A DNA stretch of 33,422 bases from assembly GCA_023430545.1 (NCBI GenBank), contig JAEZAF010000105.1, positions 1 through 33,422 on the forward strand. The letters run 5' to 3'. A model generated the notes under the pieces. It searched no databases, was not told the origin of the DNA, and worked only from the letters and a program-made list of their open reading frames with translations. This DNA comes from Chloroflexota bacterium. Lineage in GTDB: Bacteria > Chloroflexota > Anaerolineae > Aggregatilineales > Phototrophicaceae. Positions 14,853-22,499 of the stretch are shown in pieces. Made by a program: the position numbers and the translations under genes. Every line of letters starts with the position of its first letter. Positions within the stretch are counted from its first letter, which is position 1.

Positions 14853-15803
14853 ATGCCCGTTAAGTTTGAAAAAGCTCGTAAATATGTCTATGCGCACGGG
14901 GCCTTGTGGGAGCGGGTGCTGTTCAGTCACCTGTTTGAAGGGGCATCACTGGCGCATGTGCATCAATGCCTGACCTGCTACAAAAATCCGGATGGCGGAT
15001 GGGGACACGGGCTGGAATGCGACATCAAAACACCTGACTCGCATCCGCTGGCATTAGAGTTTGCTTTGCAGATCGTCCGCGTGACAGGCATCCGTGCGAA
15101 CAGTCTGTTCCATGATGCACCGGAATGGCTGGCCCGTAACCGTGCGCCAGATGGTGCGCTGCTGAATCCGCCAAGTGTGCTGGATTATCCGTGTGCGACA
15201 CACTGGAAAGAAACCAGCGGACAGACGATCCCGGCATCTACTGTAGGCAATCTGATGCGGCAGAGTGCGGTTCTGGGTGATATTGAGATCACGACACAAA
15301 GTTGGGTGCTGGATCATCTGACGCTGAAACGCATCCAGCGCAACGACCGCCTGATCGCCGCCTATCATGCGCATGATTATTTTATGAACGTCAGCGACTT
15401 CCCCGATCTGCCTCTTTACCGTGCCGCCGTTCTCGAAAATATCCTGTCCCTGACGGATGCCGCCGAACCACACCATTACTATCAGTTCGCCTTTTTCGCC
15501 CCAGACCCGGAAAGCCCCGTTTCACAGGCGGCATCGCCTAAACTGAAGCGGCGGATTTTCAGCGCACTGGCGAAGATGCAGCAGTCGGACGGCGCATGGC
15601 ATGACGAATACAGCAATCCGCACTGGGCGGTATGGACGACGATCATGGTGCTGCATGTCCTGCGTCAGCATGGGTACTGGCAGCCCGATGAATTCAACGA
15701 AGGCATTCGCGATGGCGGTCACGCCTCAACGCGGCGCAGTATCGCCCGGACCGGTGCGCCGCATGCTAAATCGAGCTTGAGAGGCAGCGCGGTCAATTCG
15801 TAG
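14853..15803 (+). CDS. Prenyltransferase/squalene-cyclase-like alpha/alpha-toroid protein
   Basis: The protein of 316 residues has repeats of the terpenoid cyclase/protein prenyltransferase toroid. KNPDGGWGHGLECD (near 45-58) and QQSDGAWHDEYSNPHWAVW (near 247-265) are typical QW-like, aromatic-lined turns. No DxDD or DDXXD catalytic motif is evident, so it may bind a ligand or act on an unknown substrate. The ATG at 14853 has AAAGG about nine bases upstream; an adjacent TTG at 14850 is less likely. Its last 85 bases overlap the 3' end of convergent kynB. The C-terminal tail there (GGHASTRRSIART...) looks like antisense kynB sequence rather than family sequence, so the original stop may have been lost. 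Confidence 0.75.
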   Translation: MPVKFEKARKYVYAHGALWERVLFSHLFEGASLAHVHQCLTCYKNPDGGWGHGLECDIKTPDSHPLALEFALQIVRVTGIRANSLFHDAPEWLARNRAPDGALLNPPSVLDYPCATHWKETSGQTIPASTVGNLMRQSAVLGDIEITTQSWVLDHLTLKRIQRNDRLIAAYHAHDYFMNVSDFPDLPLYRAAVLENILSLTDAAEPHHYYQFAFFAPDPESPVSQAASPKLKRRIFSALAKMQQSDGAWHDEYSNPHWAVWTTIMVLHVLRQHGYWQPDEFNEGIRDGGHASTRRSIARTGAPHAKSSLRGSAVNS

Positions 15804-16348
15804 TCGCCATCCGGGATGCCGCGCAGCATCAGTGTTTCCAGATTGACCATCCTATGCCGCCGAAGCGCATGATGGCACGGCAGATCCTGACTGTCGAACG
15901 CATCGACCGACGGCGAATCCAGCCCGATCAGCTTTACCCCACGCTCGGCCAGAGTCTCGATCAATTCAACCGTCAGATACGGAAACTCGGTCGGGAATAC
16001 CTCATCCGGCATATCACTCACATGGCTGTGGATCAGCAGGCGTTCGATGCCGTCAAGCTGCCCCGGCGCGAAATCCGCTGGAAGCAGTCCCCCGCTGCGT
16101 TTTGTTAACGTGACCACCCGCGCTGGCCCGACGTAGGACTCCAGCGGCATGGTAGCGGGATGATCGCCATCCTGTTCATAATGGAAGTAAGCATCGGCAT
16201 GGGTGCCGGTATGTGCGCTGAGCGTCAGCGTCATGAGGTTGACACTATGCCCCGATTCCAGCGAGAGCGCGGGCTGCACCTGATAGGGTGTATCTCCGGG
16301 CCAGACGGCCAGCGTGGGCCTCACCGTGCGTGTAATGTCATAGAGCAT
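15719..16348 (-). CDS. kynB: Kynurenine formamidase (arylformamidase)
   Basis: KynB hydrolyses N-formyl-kynurenine to kynurenine and formate in tryptophan breakdown. The 209-residue length is that of bacterial KynB. The cyclase-family metal motif HTGTHADAYFH (46-56) supplies H46, H50 and D52 as zinc ligands. The early VWPGDTP (15-21) and the late LDSPSVDAFDS and CHHALRRHRMVNLE stretches match KynB rather than generic cyclase-family proteins. AAGG precedes the ATG at 16348. The start lies nine bases after the lytic transglycosylase stop, so the two are likely co-transcribed, though functionally unrelated. No tryptophan dioxygenase or kynureninase is in the window. It overlaps the toroid gene 3' end by 85 bases on the opposite strand. 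Confidence 0.88.
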   Translation of the reverse strand: MLYDITRTVRPTLAVWPGDTPYQVQPALSLESGHSVNLMTLTLSAHTGTHADAYFHYEQDGDHPATMPLESYVGPARVVTLTKRSGGLLPADFAPGQLDGIERLLIHSHVSDMPDEVFPTEFPYLTVELIETLAERGVKLIGLDSPSVDAFDSQDLPCHHALRRHRMVNLETLMLRGIPDGDYELTALPLKLDLACGAPVRAILRRVEA

Positions 16349-16357
16349 AACTATGCC

Positions 16358-18910
16358 TTAACTGTCTGTCCCGTACAGCGTGTGATAGATCGAATAGAAG
16401 CTGTAGATACGCTGGACATAAAGCTGCGTCGAGTCGATGCTGATTGTATCCATAAAGCGGTCGGGATCACTGCCTGCGGCTTCCAGCCAGTTGATCGCAC
16501 GTCCCGGCCCTGCATTGTATCCGGCCAATGCTGGATAAACATTGCCGTCGAAGCGCTCCAACTGCTCATCGAGATAGAACGCCCCAAACTCGATACCGAC
16601 ATACGGGCGGAACAGATCGTAATCCTCATCATAGCCCAGCTCTCCGGCGATGTAATCGGCTGTCGGCGGGATGACCTGCATCAGCCCCTTTTCACCGGCG
16701 GCGGCGGTCGCATTGGTATCGAAAAGGCTCTCGTGACGGATCAGCGACAGCATCAGCAGCGGATCAATCCCGCGTTCCTGGCTGACGCGCAGTACTTCAT
16801 CGCGGTAATAAGCCGGGAAGCGCATCCGGGCGATGTAGGGCGGTGCGTCGATCGTGGCGATCTTCGCGGTGGTGATGATATTGGCCGCGCCCTGCTGCGA
16901 AGGATAGTACGCACCCAGTCCGCGCAAAAACAGCGACAGCCGGTAAGAGGCAAGCGCATCAGCTTCATAGCGCTCCAGCACATCGAAGAACTCGCTCTCA
17001 GCCGCTTCGAACGCCCCCGCCTGCCAGAGTTCACGCCCGCGCAGGATATGCGGGTCCGACAGCAGTTCCGGCGACATAGGCCAGAGCGGGGCTGCGACTT
17101 CTTCGGGAATGCTGAAGGTGGTCCGCAGCCAGTTCTCCGCTTCGGCGACCTGTGCAGCATCATCAAAGGTAAAGGTGATGTTCGTCGGCGGTGTGAACGG
17201 CGCACGACCGATTTTCAGATCACGGGCACGGGCGGCAAAGTAGCTGTCCGGCGCGGCGCTGATGGCCTGATCCAGCAGCGTATTGGCGTTGGCCTGATCT
17301 CCCTTGCCCAGAAGCAGACGCGCAAGCTGAAAGGCGACTTCGGCTTTGGTCTCTCGTCCGGTGATTTCCAGCAGGCGACCGTACAGCACTTCAGCGCTGC
17401 CAGTGTCCCCGGCGGTCTGGGCGGCTTCGGCGGCGATCAGCAGGCCGCTGCTGGCCTGAGGGCTGTTCGGATAGGTATCCGCCAGCCTTGTAAAGATCTC
17501 GCGTCCTTCGGAAAGCTGCTGGCCGGTGGTATACAGATAACCCGCACGCCAGAGCGCTTCCGGCGCGACGGTCTGCAAATTCGGGTTGGTCTGTGCGATG
17601 TCGAGATAGGTCTGGATTGCGCCAGCGGTATCGCCATTCATGAAGCGCGTCCGGCCCTGTTCCAGCAGCGCCTCACCGAACAACGGATCGGTGGGATACT
17701 GCGTCGGAATGGTCTGAAAGGCGATCAGTGCCGCCGGAGAATTGCCGATTTCGCGGTAGGCGCGCCCTAACAGAAGGTGGAATTCCGCTGGAATATCCGA
17801 GAGCAGGACGGAGGTCGAAAACTGATTGAAGGCGATGACAGCGTTCTGATAATCCCCGTTATAGTAATACACCTGTCCCTGCTGATAACCGTTCAGAGGA
17901 CGCTCGTTTTCGAGCAGGACTTCCATCGCCTGAAGTGCCTGTGGTGTGGCGGGATAATTGTTGAAGATACGCTGCATGCGCATCAGGGCATTGTTGATAT
18001 CGCCCTGATCCAGCAGGGCCTGCGCCGCCGCGAGTTCAATCTGCGCCTTGTACGGGGCATTCTCGGCCACCGCCAGAATCGCGTCATACTGGGTGACGGC
18101 TGCGCTTGTGTTGCCCTGACTGAGCTGAATGCGGGCGATCTTTTCACGCAGGGCCAGGGTGGGCACCAGACTGCGCTCGGCACCTGCCGCCTGATCGTAG
18201 GTGGAAAGCGCTTCGCCGGTCTGCCCTAACGCGATCTGGGAATCCGCAATACGTTCATAGGCGTAACTATCGAGCACACCCGGGCGCAGACGCAGATATT
18301 CGCGGAAGTCGGCAATAGCGGCATTCCAGTCCGCCAGCCCCATATAGGCATCTCCACGCAGGAAGTGAGACTGCCCCAGGCGGTAATCGCCGGGATAACG
18401 GGTGATGAGCGTCGTCAGTGCGGTCACGGCCTGATCGAACAGGCCAGCCCGCAGCGCGACCTGAGCCTGTGCAAACGCGGCTTCGGCCCTTTGATCCTCG
18501 GTGGCGTCCGGATAGTCGATCAGCACGCCGAAGGCATCCACGGCTTCTTCATAGTAACCATTACGCGCCAACTGATGGGCAGCCAGCAGCGCCTGATCCG
18601 GCGGAATCTGCGGGGCGGCGGTAAAGGTCGGCTGCGGTGTCTCGGTCGGAGCCAGCGTTGCGGCTTCGGTCACGATGGACTGTGCATTCGCGTCCAGCGC
18701 CGGACTGCCGACGAGGTCAACGGCATTCTGAGCGTCCGAAGTGACGATCACATACGTGACAGGCGGATCACCGGCAGCGCCGTTACAGCCACTCAGCAGG
18801 AAGCCCAAAAGTATGAAAAGTAAAAAGCGCTGAATGGAGGTGCGGATTTTAATACTGGCCGATGTCAGGAAAGGGAAGTCAGGTAAACTGGTAATCAGGT
18901 GTGTAGTCAT
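16358..18910 (-). CDS. TPR-rich lytic murein transglycosylase lipoprotein (SLT family)
   Basis: The 850-residue protein starts with a lipoprotein signal ending in LLSGC and then a Thr/Pro linker. Many tetratricopeptide-like helical repeats follow (about 85-570), then an alpha-superhelical U-domain. The C-terminal SLT lysozyme-like domain (about 700-840) has catalytic E727 in RHESLFD, GLMQVIPPTA and AGYNAGPG. It would cleave peptidoglycan between MurNAc and GlcNAc with formation of 1,6-anhydro-MurNAc at the outer face of the membrane. The ATG at 18910 is chosen because the lipobox then sits at normal distance; an in-frame TTG at 18982 would add 24 polar residues. The order of domains is that of Slt70-like enzymes, with an unusually long TPR part. 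Confidence 0.92.
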   Translation of the reverse strand: MTTHLITSLPDFPFLTSASIKIRTSIQRFLLFILLGFLLSGCNGAAGDPPVTYVIVTSDAQNAVDLVGSPALDANAQSIVTEAATLAPTETPQPTFTAAPQIPPDQALLAAHQLARNGYYEEAVDAFGVLIDYPDATEDQRAEAAFAQAQVALRAGLFDQAVTALTTLITRYPGDYRLGQSHFLRGDAYMGLADWNAAIADFREYLRLRPGVLDSYAYERIADSQIALGQTGEALSTYDQAAGAERSLVPTLALREKIARIQLSQGNTSAAVTQYDAILAVAENAPYKAQIELAAAQALLDQGDINNALMRMQRIFNNYPATPQALQAMEVLLENERPLNGYQQGQVYYYNGDYQNAVIAFNQFSTSVLLSDIPAEFHLLLGRAYREIGNSPAALIAFQTIPTQYPTDPLFGEALLEQGRTRFMNGDTAGAIQTYLDIAQTNPNLQTVAPEALWRAGYLYTTGQQLSEGREIFTRLADTYPNSPQASSGLLIAAEAAQTAGDTGSAEVLYGRLLEITGRETKAEVAFQLARLLLGKGDQANANTLLDQAISAAPDSYFAARARDLKIGRAPFTPPTNITFTFDDAAQVAEAENWLRTTFSIPEEVAAPLWPMSPELLSDPHILRGRELWQAGAFEAAESEFFDVLERYEADALASYRLSLFLRGLGAYYPSQQGAANIITTAKIATIDAPPYIARMRFPAYYRDEVLRVSQERGIDPLLMLSLIRHESLFDTNATAAAGEKGLMQVIPPTADYIAGELGYDEDYDLFRPYVGIEFGAFYLDEQLERFDGNVYPALAGYNAGPGRAINWLEAAGSDPDRFMDTISIDSTQLYVQRIYSFYSIYHTLYGTDS

Positions 18911-19020
18911 ACGGGCATTATTCTCGGCATCCTGACAAGTGTCAATAGCGTTCAGGGATGCTGACGGCTGTCTTAAGGCCAATCACTTATCATAATCCTT
19001 ATCGGAAGCAGGGAAACAGA

Positions 19021-19464
19021 ATGACAGATTATAGCCCGGAACGGGTTGAAGAATTTGAACATGCGGTACGCCGCGAATGGTATGCGGATGGGCAGATTCT
19101 GGTGATTTACATGAATCAGCAGAGTCAGGCATCAATTACCATGTGGGGGAAAGCCTTTCTTGAGATCATCGAGAACTGGGATCAGACCCGGCCCATGTGC
19201 ACCATCGCTGTTTTTGCTGGCAGCGCCCTGACGATGCCGATCAGCGCACGGGAAGTGGGCGCTCAACTGCTGGAAGGCTCCAAGCGCATGGCCCACAGCT
19301 ACTCGGCGGTGGTGGTGGAAGATCAGTTTTCGGCACAGATGGCGAACATCGTCGCGAGTGGGCTGACGCTGCGTACGCGGACAAGAGGCCACGAAATCCG
19401 TGTCTTCAGCAAGCTGTCCGCCGCGCTGGACTGGCAGATGAAGAACCTTGCCAAGCACGATTAG
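19021..19464 (+). CDS. SpoIIAA/STAS-like domain protein
   Basis: The 147-residue protein has alternating strands and helices (ILVIYMN, MCTIAVFAG, SYSAVVVED, HEIRVFSKLSAALDWQ) fitting a single STAS/SpoIIAA-like domain. Such domains often bind anti-sigma factors, lipids or nucleotides. No serine phosphorylation motif of a classical anti-anti-sigma factor is obvious. The ATG at 19021 is preceded by AGGGAAA; an upstream in-frame ATG at 18958 lacks a ribosome site. It diverges from the lytic transglycosylase gene across 110 bases. Function is not known, and the family call is tentative. Confidence 0.55.
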   Translation: MTDYSPERVEEFEHAVRREWYADGQILVIYMNQQSQASITMWGKAFLEIIENWDQTRPMCTIAVFAGSALTMPISAREVGAQLLEGSKRMAHSYSAVVVEDQFSAQMANIVASGLTLRTRTRGHEIRVFSKLSAALDWQMKNLAKHD

Positions 19465-19543
19465 AGCGGGCTGCGGGTATTACCCGGCAGGATCTGTCTT
19501 TGTTCGCATCGCCCTCAAGAGGTTCCAGAGGTCAGCGGACAAG

Positions 19544-19605
19544 GCAGGTGTTGCACCTACAAAATGATAACCGTTCAGGGACGCCCTGCCCTGTCTGCCC
19601 GTTGA
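19544..19605. repeat. REP-like hairpins with CCTAC tail
   Basis: GGCAGGTG-TT-GCACCTAC (19544-19560) has a short stem AGGTG/CACCT and the CCTAC tail of the local hairpin family. Next to it CAGGGACGCCCTG is a second stem. Read on the minus strand, GGGCAGACAGGGCAGGGC there resembles the hairpin near 511-530. It fills the gap between the convergent STAS-like and DUF429-VOC genes. Confidence 0.5.
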
Positions 19606-19630
19606 GACACCCGTTCCCAACCGCCAGACC

Positions 19631-20716
19631 TCACGGATTCAGCGGTTCGATGAACTCCACACGGTTTCCAAAGGGATCGCGGAACTCGAAACGGCGATAG
19701 CCCGGAATCGGGATCGACTCTTCAGGCGTAATGCCGTTCTCCTGTAAGCGCGCTGCCCAGTAATCAAGATCCGTCACCTGATAGGCGATGTGAGCTTTGG
19801 TCTGGCGGCGCGCTTCGCTGTCCTCGACCCCCAGATGAATCTGCACCTCACCCAGCTCCACCCAGAGGCCGCCGCGCCCACGCAGCGACTCCGGCTTTTC
19901 GATTTCGCGCAGGCCAAGCAGACGGCAGTAAAAGTCACGAGCCTGTTGTTCGGCTTCATCACCCGAGGGAATAGTAATCTGCGCGTGATGCAAACGCACC
20001 ACACCGGGTCGGCGTGGATACAGGATCTGCATCGGCAGGCCGTGGGTGTCATATTCGGGTATCGGTGGGATGCTTGCCAGCGTGCCCATTCTGGCGGTCA
20101 CGGCGGCGGCCAGCGCATCGACCACATCATCGCGACCGAGTACACTGCGGGGATAACGCTCCAGCGTACTGGTGATCAGATCGCGTGCGCCGGGCAGATA
20201 GCCTTCCAGTAACGCGACACGTTCCTCGTATCCCCCGTCGGTGTGCTTGGCAGACTGCATCGGGCTGCCCGCCAGCCCCCAGAAGATGACCTCCGGATGG
20301 GTTTCCCGAAAGACACTGGCGGCGATGGCATCGGTTGTGAGCAGGGCATCGACTTCGCGGATCTTCGGCGTGATATTCCATGACTGACGCGAGAAGCCGC
20401 GTCCGGTCACCGACCAGTTGAGGCTGGAGCCTTCAGCATAAGCGGAGGCGTAAACGGCAGCGCGGACAGGGACCGGAAAGACCGAACTGCGACGCCTGCC
20501 CAGAAGCTGACGCGCCTCGCGGTCTACACTGCGAGCGCCGTTTTCCGGCAGGCCGATGGGGATATCGATCAGGATCAGCTTTGGGGGCTGAGATCGAAAG
20601 GCGCTCCACAGCTTTGTGATGTTCTCAAAGACCTGAGAATGCGCCTGTCCCTGTTCATCCAGCGTGACGACAACCCAGCCACCCTTACATGCATCGACCC
20701 CGATGTGCAGTGTCAT
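19631..20716 (-). CDS. DUF429 domain fused to a glyoxalase/VOC domain
   Basis: The 361-residue protein joins two modules that I know as separate proteins. Residues 1-230 match DUF429, an RNase H-fold-like family, with GVDACKGGW (6-14), IDIPIGLP (50-57), REARQLLGRRRSSVFPVP and a late GRDDVVDALAAA motif. Residues about 240-361 match a vicinal oxygen chelate domain (LHHAQITIPSGDEAEQQARDFYCRLLGL ... FEFRDPFGNRVEFIEP). H243 and E355 are candidate metal ligands. The start at 20716 has GAGGAG upstream; an upstream codon at 20758 would add 14 residues without support. Both domains are single-frame and complete. Substrate and partner are unknown. Confidence 0.8.
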   Translation of the reverse strand: MTLHIGVDACKGGWVVVTLDEQGQAHSQVFENITKLWSAFRSQPPKLILIDIPIGLPENGARSVDREARQLLGRRRSSVFPVPVRAAVYASAYAEGSSLNWSVTGRGFSRQSWNITPKIREVDALLTTDAIAASVFRETHPEVIFWGLAGSPMQSAKHTDGGYEERVALLEGYLPGARDLITSTLERYPRSVLGRDDVVDALAAAVTARMGTLASIPPIPEYDTHGLPMQILYPRRPGVVRLHHAQITIPSGDEAEQQARDFYCRLLGLREIEKPESLRGRGGLWVELGEVQIHLGVEDSEARRQTKAHIAYQVTDLDYWAARLQENGITPEESIPIPGYRRFEFRDPFGNRVEFIEPLNP

Positions 20717-20857
20717 ACTGGCCTTCTCCTCTGTGTGGAACGCTGAGATATACCGCATCAGAAGCGGTATTGCCAGCAGATCTGAAAAGCCCTCATCCCT
20801 GTTTTCAAAGGCACGTATTTCCCGATTGGCGCTGGTTGCCCCTCACCCTAACTTCAC

Positions 20858-20983
20858 AAGGTAGGTATTTAATTCACAGTTCACGTGTTTACAAGCGGAC
20901 ACGGCATGCCGTGTCCCTACCCCGCGCATGTTAAAGGGTGTGTTGTCCAGCACCTCCAAAGCTTCAATGAAAATACCTACCTT
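20858..20983. repeat. 126-bp segment bounded by 13-bp perfect inverted repeats
   Basis: AAGGTAGGTATTT (20858-20870) and its exact reverse complement AAATACCTACCTT (20971-20983) enclose 100 bases that contain a CCCTAC-tailed hairpin. The outside flanks look alike (CCTCACCCTAAC left, CCTCACCCCAAC right). The structure resembles a small non-autonomous element in the gap between the DUF429-VOC and epimerase genes (20717-21078), where no gene is seen. No target-site duplication is clear. Confidence 0.55.
20897..20920. repeat. REP-like hairpin with CTAC tail
   Basis: GGACACGGCATGCCGTGTCC (20897-20916) is a perfect palindrome followed by CTAC. It is the longest stem of the CCCTAC-tailed family in this window and lies inside the segment bounded by 13-bp inverted repeats. 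Confidence 0.6.
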
Positions 20984-20985
20984 TG

Positions 20986-21058
20986 AAACCTCACCCCAAC
21001 CCCCTTCTTCCTCTCCATGCAAAAACTGTTTTACAGGGGAAGGAGCGTGGTGAGGTTT
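20986..21058. terminator. Long hairpin downstream of epimerase gene
   Basis: AAACCTCACC (20986-20995) and GGTGAGGTTT (21049-21058) pair perfectly, with further partial pairing of CCCCTT and AAGGGG-like tracts inside. On the minus strand it follows the epimerase stop by 20 bases and could terminate it. The CTCACCCC ... GGTGAGG pattern also looks like a dispersed repeat. Confidence 0.45.
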
Positions 21059-21078
21059 TTAAGAGTACACAGCAACTT

Positions 21079-22128
21079 CTAGAAGAAGCGCTTGGCGATG
21101 GTCAGGATGCCCTGGCTCCACGGGACGCGGTGCGAAACACCGCTCTTGTTCTCGAAATTCTTCAGATTGGCGACGTACCAGTCGTAATTGCGGATCAGTG
21201 CGTCCTTGTTGGAGTACTTGGGCGCAAAGCCTAACTTCTGCTCGGCCTTGTCGATCGCGACGAACGAGTCCTTGACGGCGGTTTCGTACACCCAGGGATA
21301 CAGCGGCGACAGCTTCAGTTTGTCCAGAATGCGCAGAACCCAGAGCGCCGGTGCCACCGGAATCGAGACGACCTTGCGGCCGTGCCCGGCGTGATCCAGC
21401 ACCGCCTGAAAATCACCTCCGAAAGTGCCGAATTCCTTCGCGCCGATGTTGAAGGTATCGTTGACCACGTCGCGGTCGAGCGTGGCGCACAGGTAAATGG
21501 CGTCGCACAGGTCTTCAACGTCGAGATACTGATAGCGGTTATTGCCCTTGCCCGGGATCGGGAAATTCTTGCCATCCTTGGCCCAGTCGTACAGCAGGGC
21601 GAAGACACCGAGACGTTCCAGCCCGATAAACGACTTCGGGCGGATGACCGGCACGCACATACCCTTGTCGCGGTATTCGAAGCAGACCTCTTCCGCCGCG
21701 ATCTTGGCCTTGCCGTACGGACCGACGCCGATCACCTTGTCCGTCTCGTAGAGCGGATGATGATCGGGCACGCCGTAGACGGCAGTCGAAGAGATATGGA
21801 TGAAGCGCTCGACATTATTACGGAAGGCCGAGTCGATCACATTACGCGTGCCGTCGATGTCGGTGGTGTAGATGTCTTCATCCGAATACAGCGGCAGCGC
21901 AGCAGCAGTGTGAATGACAATGTCGATCCCCTGCATGGAACGCTCGACCGCCGCTTTGTCACGGATGTCGCCGGTGATCTCGGTGATCTGTGGGCGCTCC
22001 GGATAATCGAACGGCTCAATATCCAGCGAGACGACTTTGTGCCCACGCTTCAGCAGATAACGTGTGATGTTGATGCCGAGGAAGCCCGCCCCGCCGGTAA
22101 TCAGATATGTCTTTGGTTCGTTGATCAA
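21079..22128 (-). CDS. NAD-dependent epimerase/dehydratase (extended SDR)
   Basis: The 349-residue protein has the NAD(P)-binding GGAGFLG motif (12-18), an acidic residue after beta-2 (SLDIEP) preferring NAD, SSTAVYG and a catalytic YGKAK (Tyr/Lys pair near 138-142). This is the extended SDR layout of nucleotide-sugar epimerases, dehydratases and 3-beta-hydroxysteroid-type enzymes. The substrate cannot be told from sequence, and no sugar pathway genes adjoin. The ATG at 22128 follows a 371-bp gap that contains the second copy of the dispersed GCA-palindrome element, so that element may be in its leader. The C-terminal end (QGILTIAKRFF) is hydrophobic and basic. Confidence 0.87.
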   Translation of the reverse strand: MINEPKTYLITGGAGFLGINITRYLLKRGHKVVSLDIEPFDYPERPQITEITGDIRDKAAVERSMQGIDIVIHTAAALPLYSDEDIYTTDIDGTRNVIDSAFRNNVERFIHISSTAVYGVPDHHPLYETDKVIGVGPYGKAKIAAEEVCFEYRDKGMCVPVIRPKSFIGLERLGVFALLYDWAKDGKNFPIPGKGNNRYQYLDVEDLCDAIYLCATLDRDVVNDTFNIGAKEFGTFGGDFQAVLDHAGHGRKVVSIPVAPALWVLRILDKLKLSPLYPWVYETAVKDSFVAIDKAEQKLGFAPKYSNKDALIRNYDWYVANLKNFENKSGVSHRVPWSQGILTIAKRFF

Positions 22129-22199
22129 GGTTCACCGCCTGTGATTTTGTCTTACACCCAATGATTTTCATTGTAGGGCAGGACTTTCACAGTGTGTAG

Positions 22200-22480
22200 T
22201 GCAGAGCGCGGAGTCGGTGACAAACGTCCGGTCATCGTATTGACGTTTAACTGCACGGTTGCAGCAGCAGCAGCAGCACAAAAATTTTGTGCTGCTGCAA
22301 TATTCTGCCGCAATGAAGGTATGGCGGCGAAGCTCCGGTGGCGTGATTATGCGACAGCGGCAATTTCCGGGTGGGTGCTGCATGGCATTCGCTCATGTTA
22401 AGGTGCAGGTGTTGGCTGTATCTCATTTTAGCACAAGAGTTCTATACTTAAGGTTCGAATCTTCAAACGAAGTGGACCCA
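22200..22480. repeat. Dispersed element copy 2 ((GCA)n-palindrome ... GGTTCGAAT block)
   Basis: GCA triplets run from 22261 into a perfect 14-bp-arm palindrome (22270-22298, central A). About 155 bases later comes GGTTCGAATCTTCAAACGAA plus GTGGACC (about 22453-22478), which matches 339-363 at all but one base. A preceding TAGCAC-AA-GTTC stretch is also shared. The copy lies between the WD40-like gene stop (22500) and the epimerase start (22128), filling an otherwise gene-free 371-bp gap. The left limit is uncertain. Confidence 0.55.
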
Positions 22481-22499
22481 AAATTAGGCGATCATCGAT

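Noticed and set aside
16160..17770. Plus-strand open frame of 536 codons opposite the lytic transglycosylase
   Set aside because: It has no recognisable domain and no ribosome site and is antisense to a well-supported gene; a codon-bias shadow.
22453..22480. GGTTCGAATC resembling a tRNA T-arm
   Set aside because: The flanking bases do not pair as a T-stem, and no acceptor, D or anticodon stem fits upstream; the same holds for 339-363.
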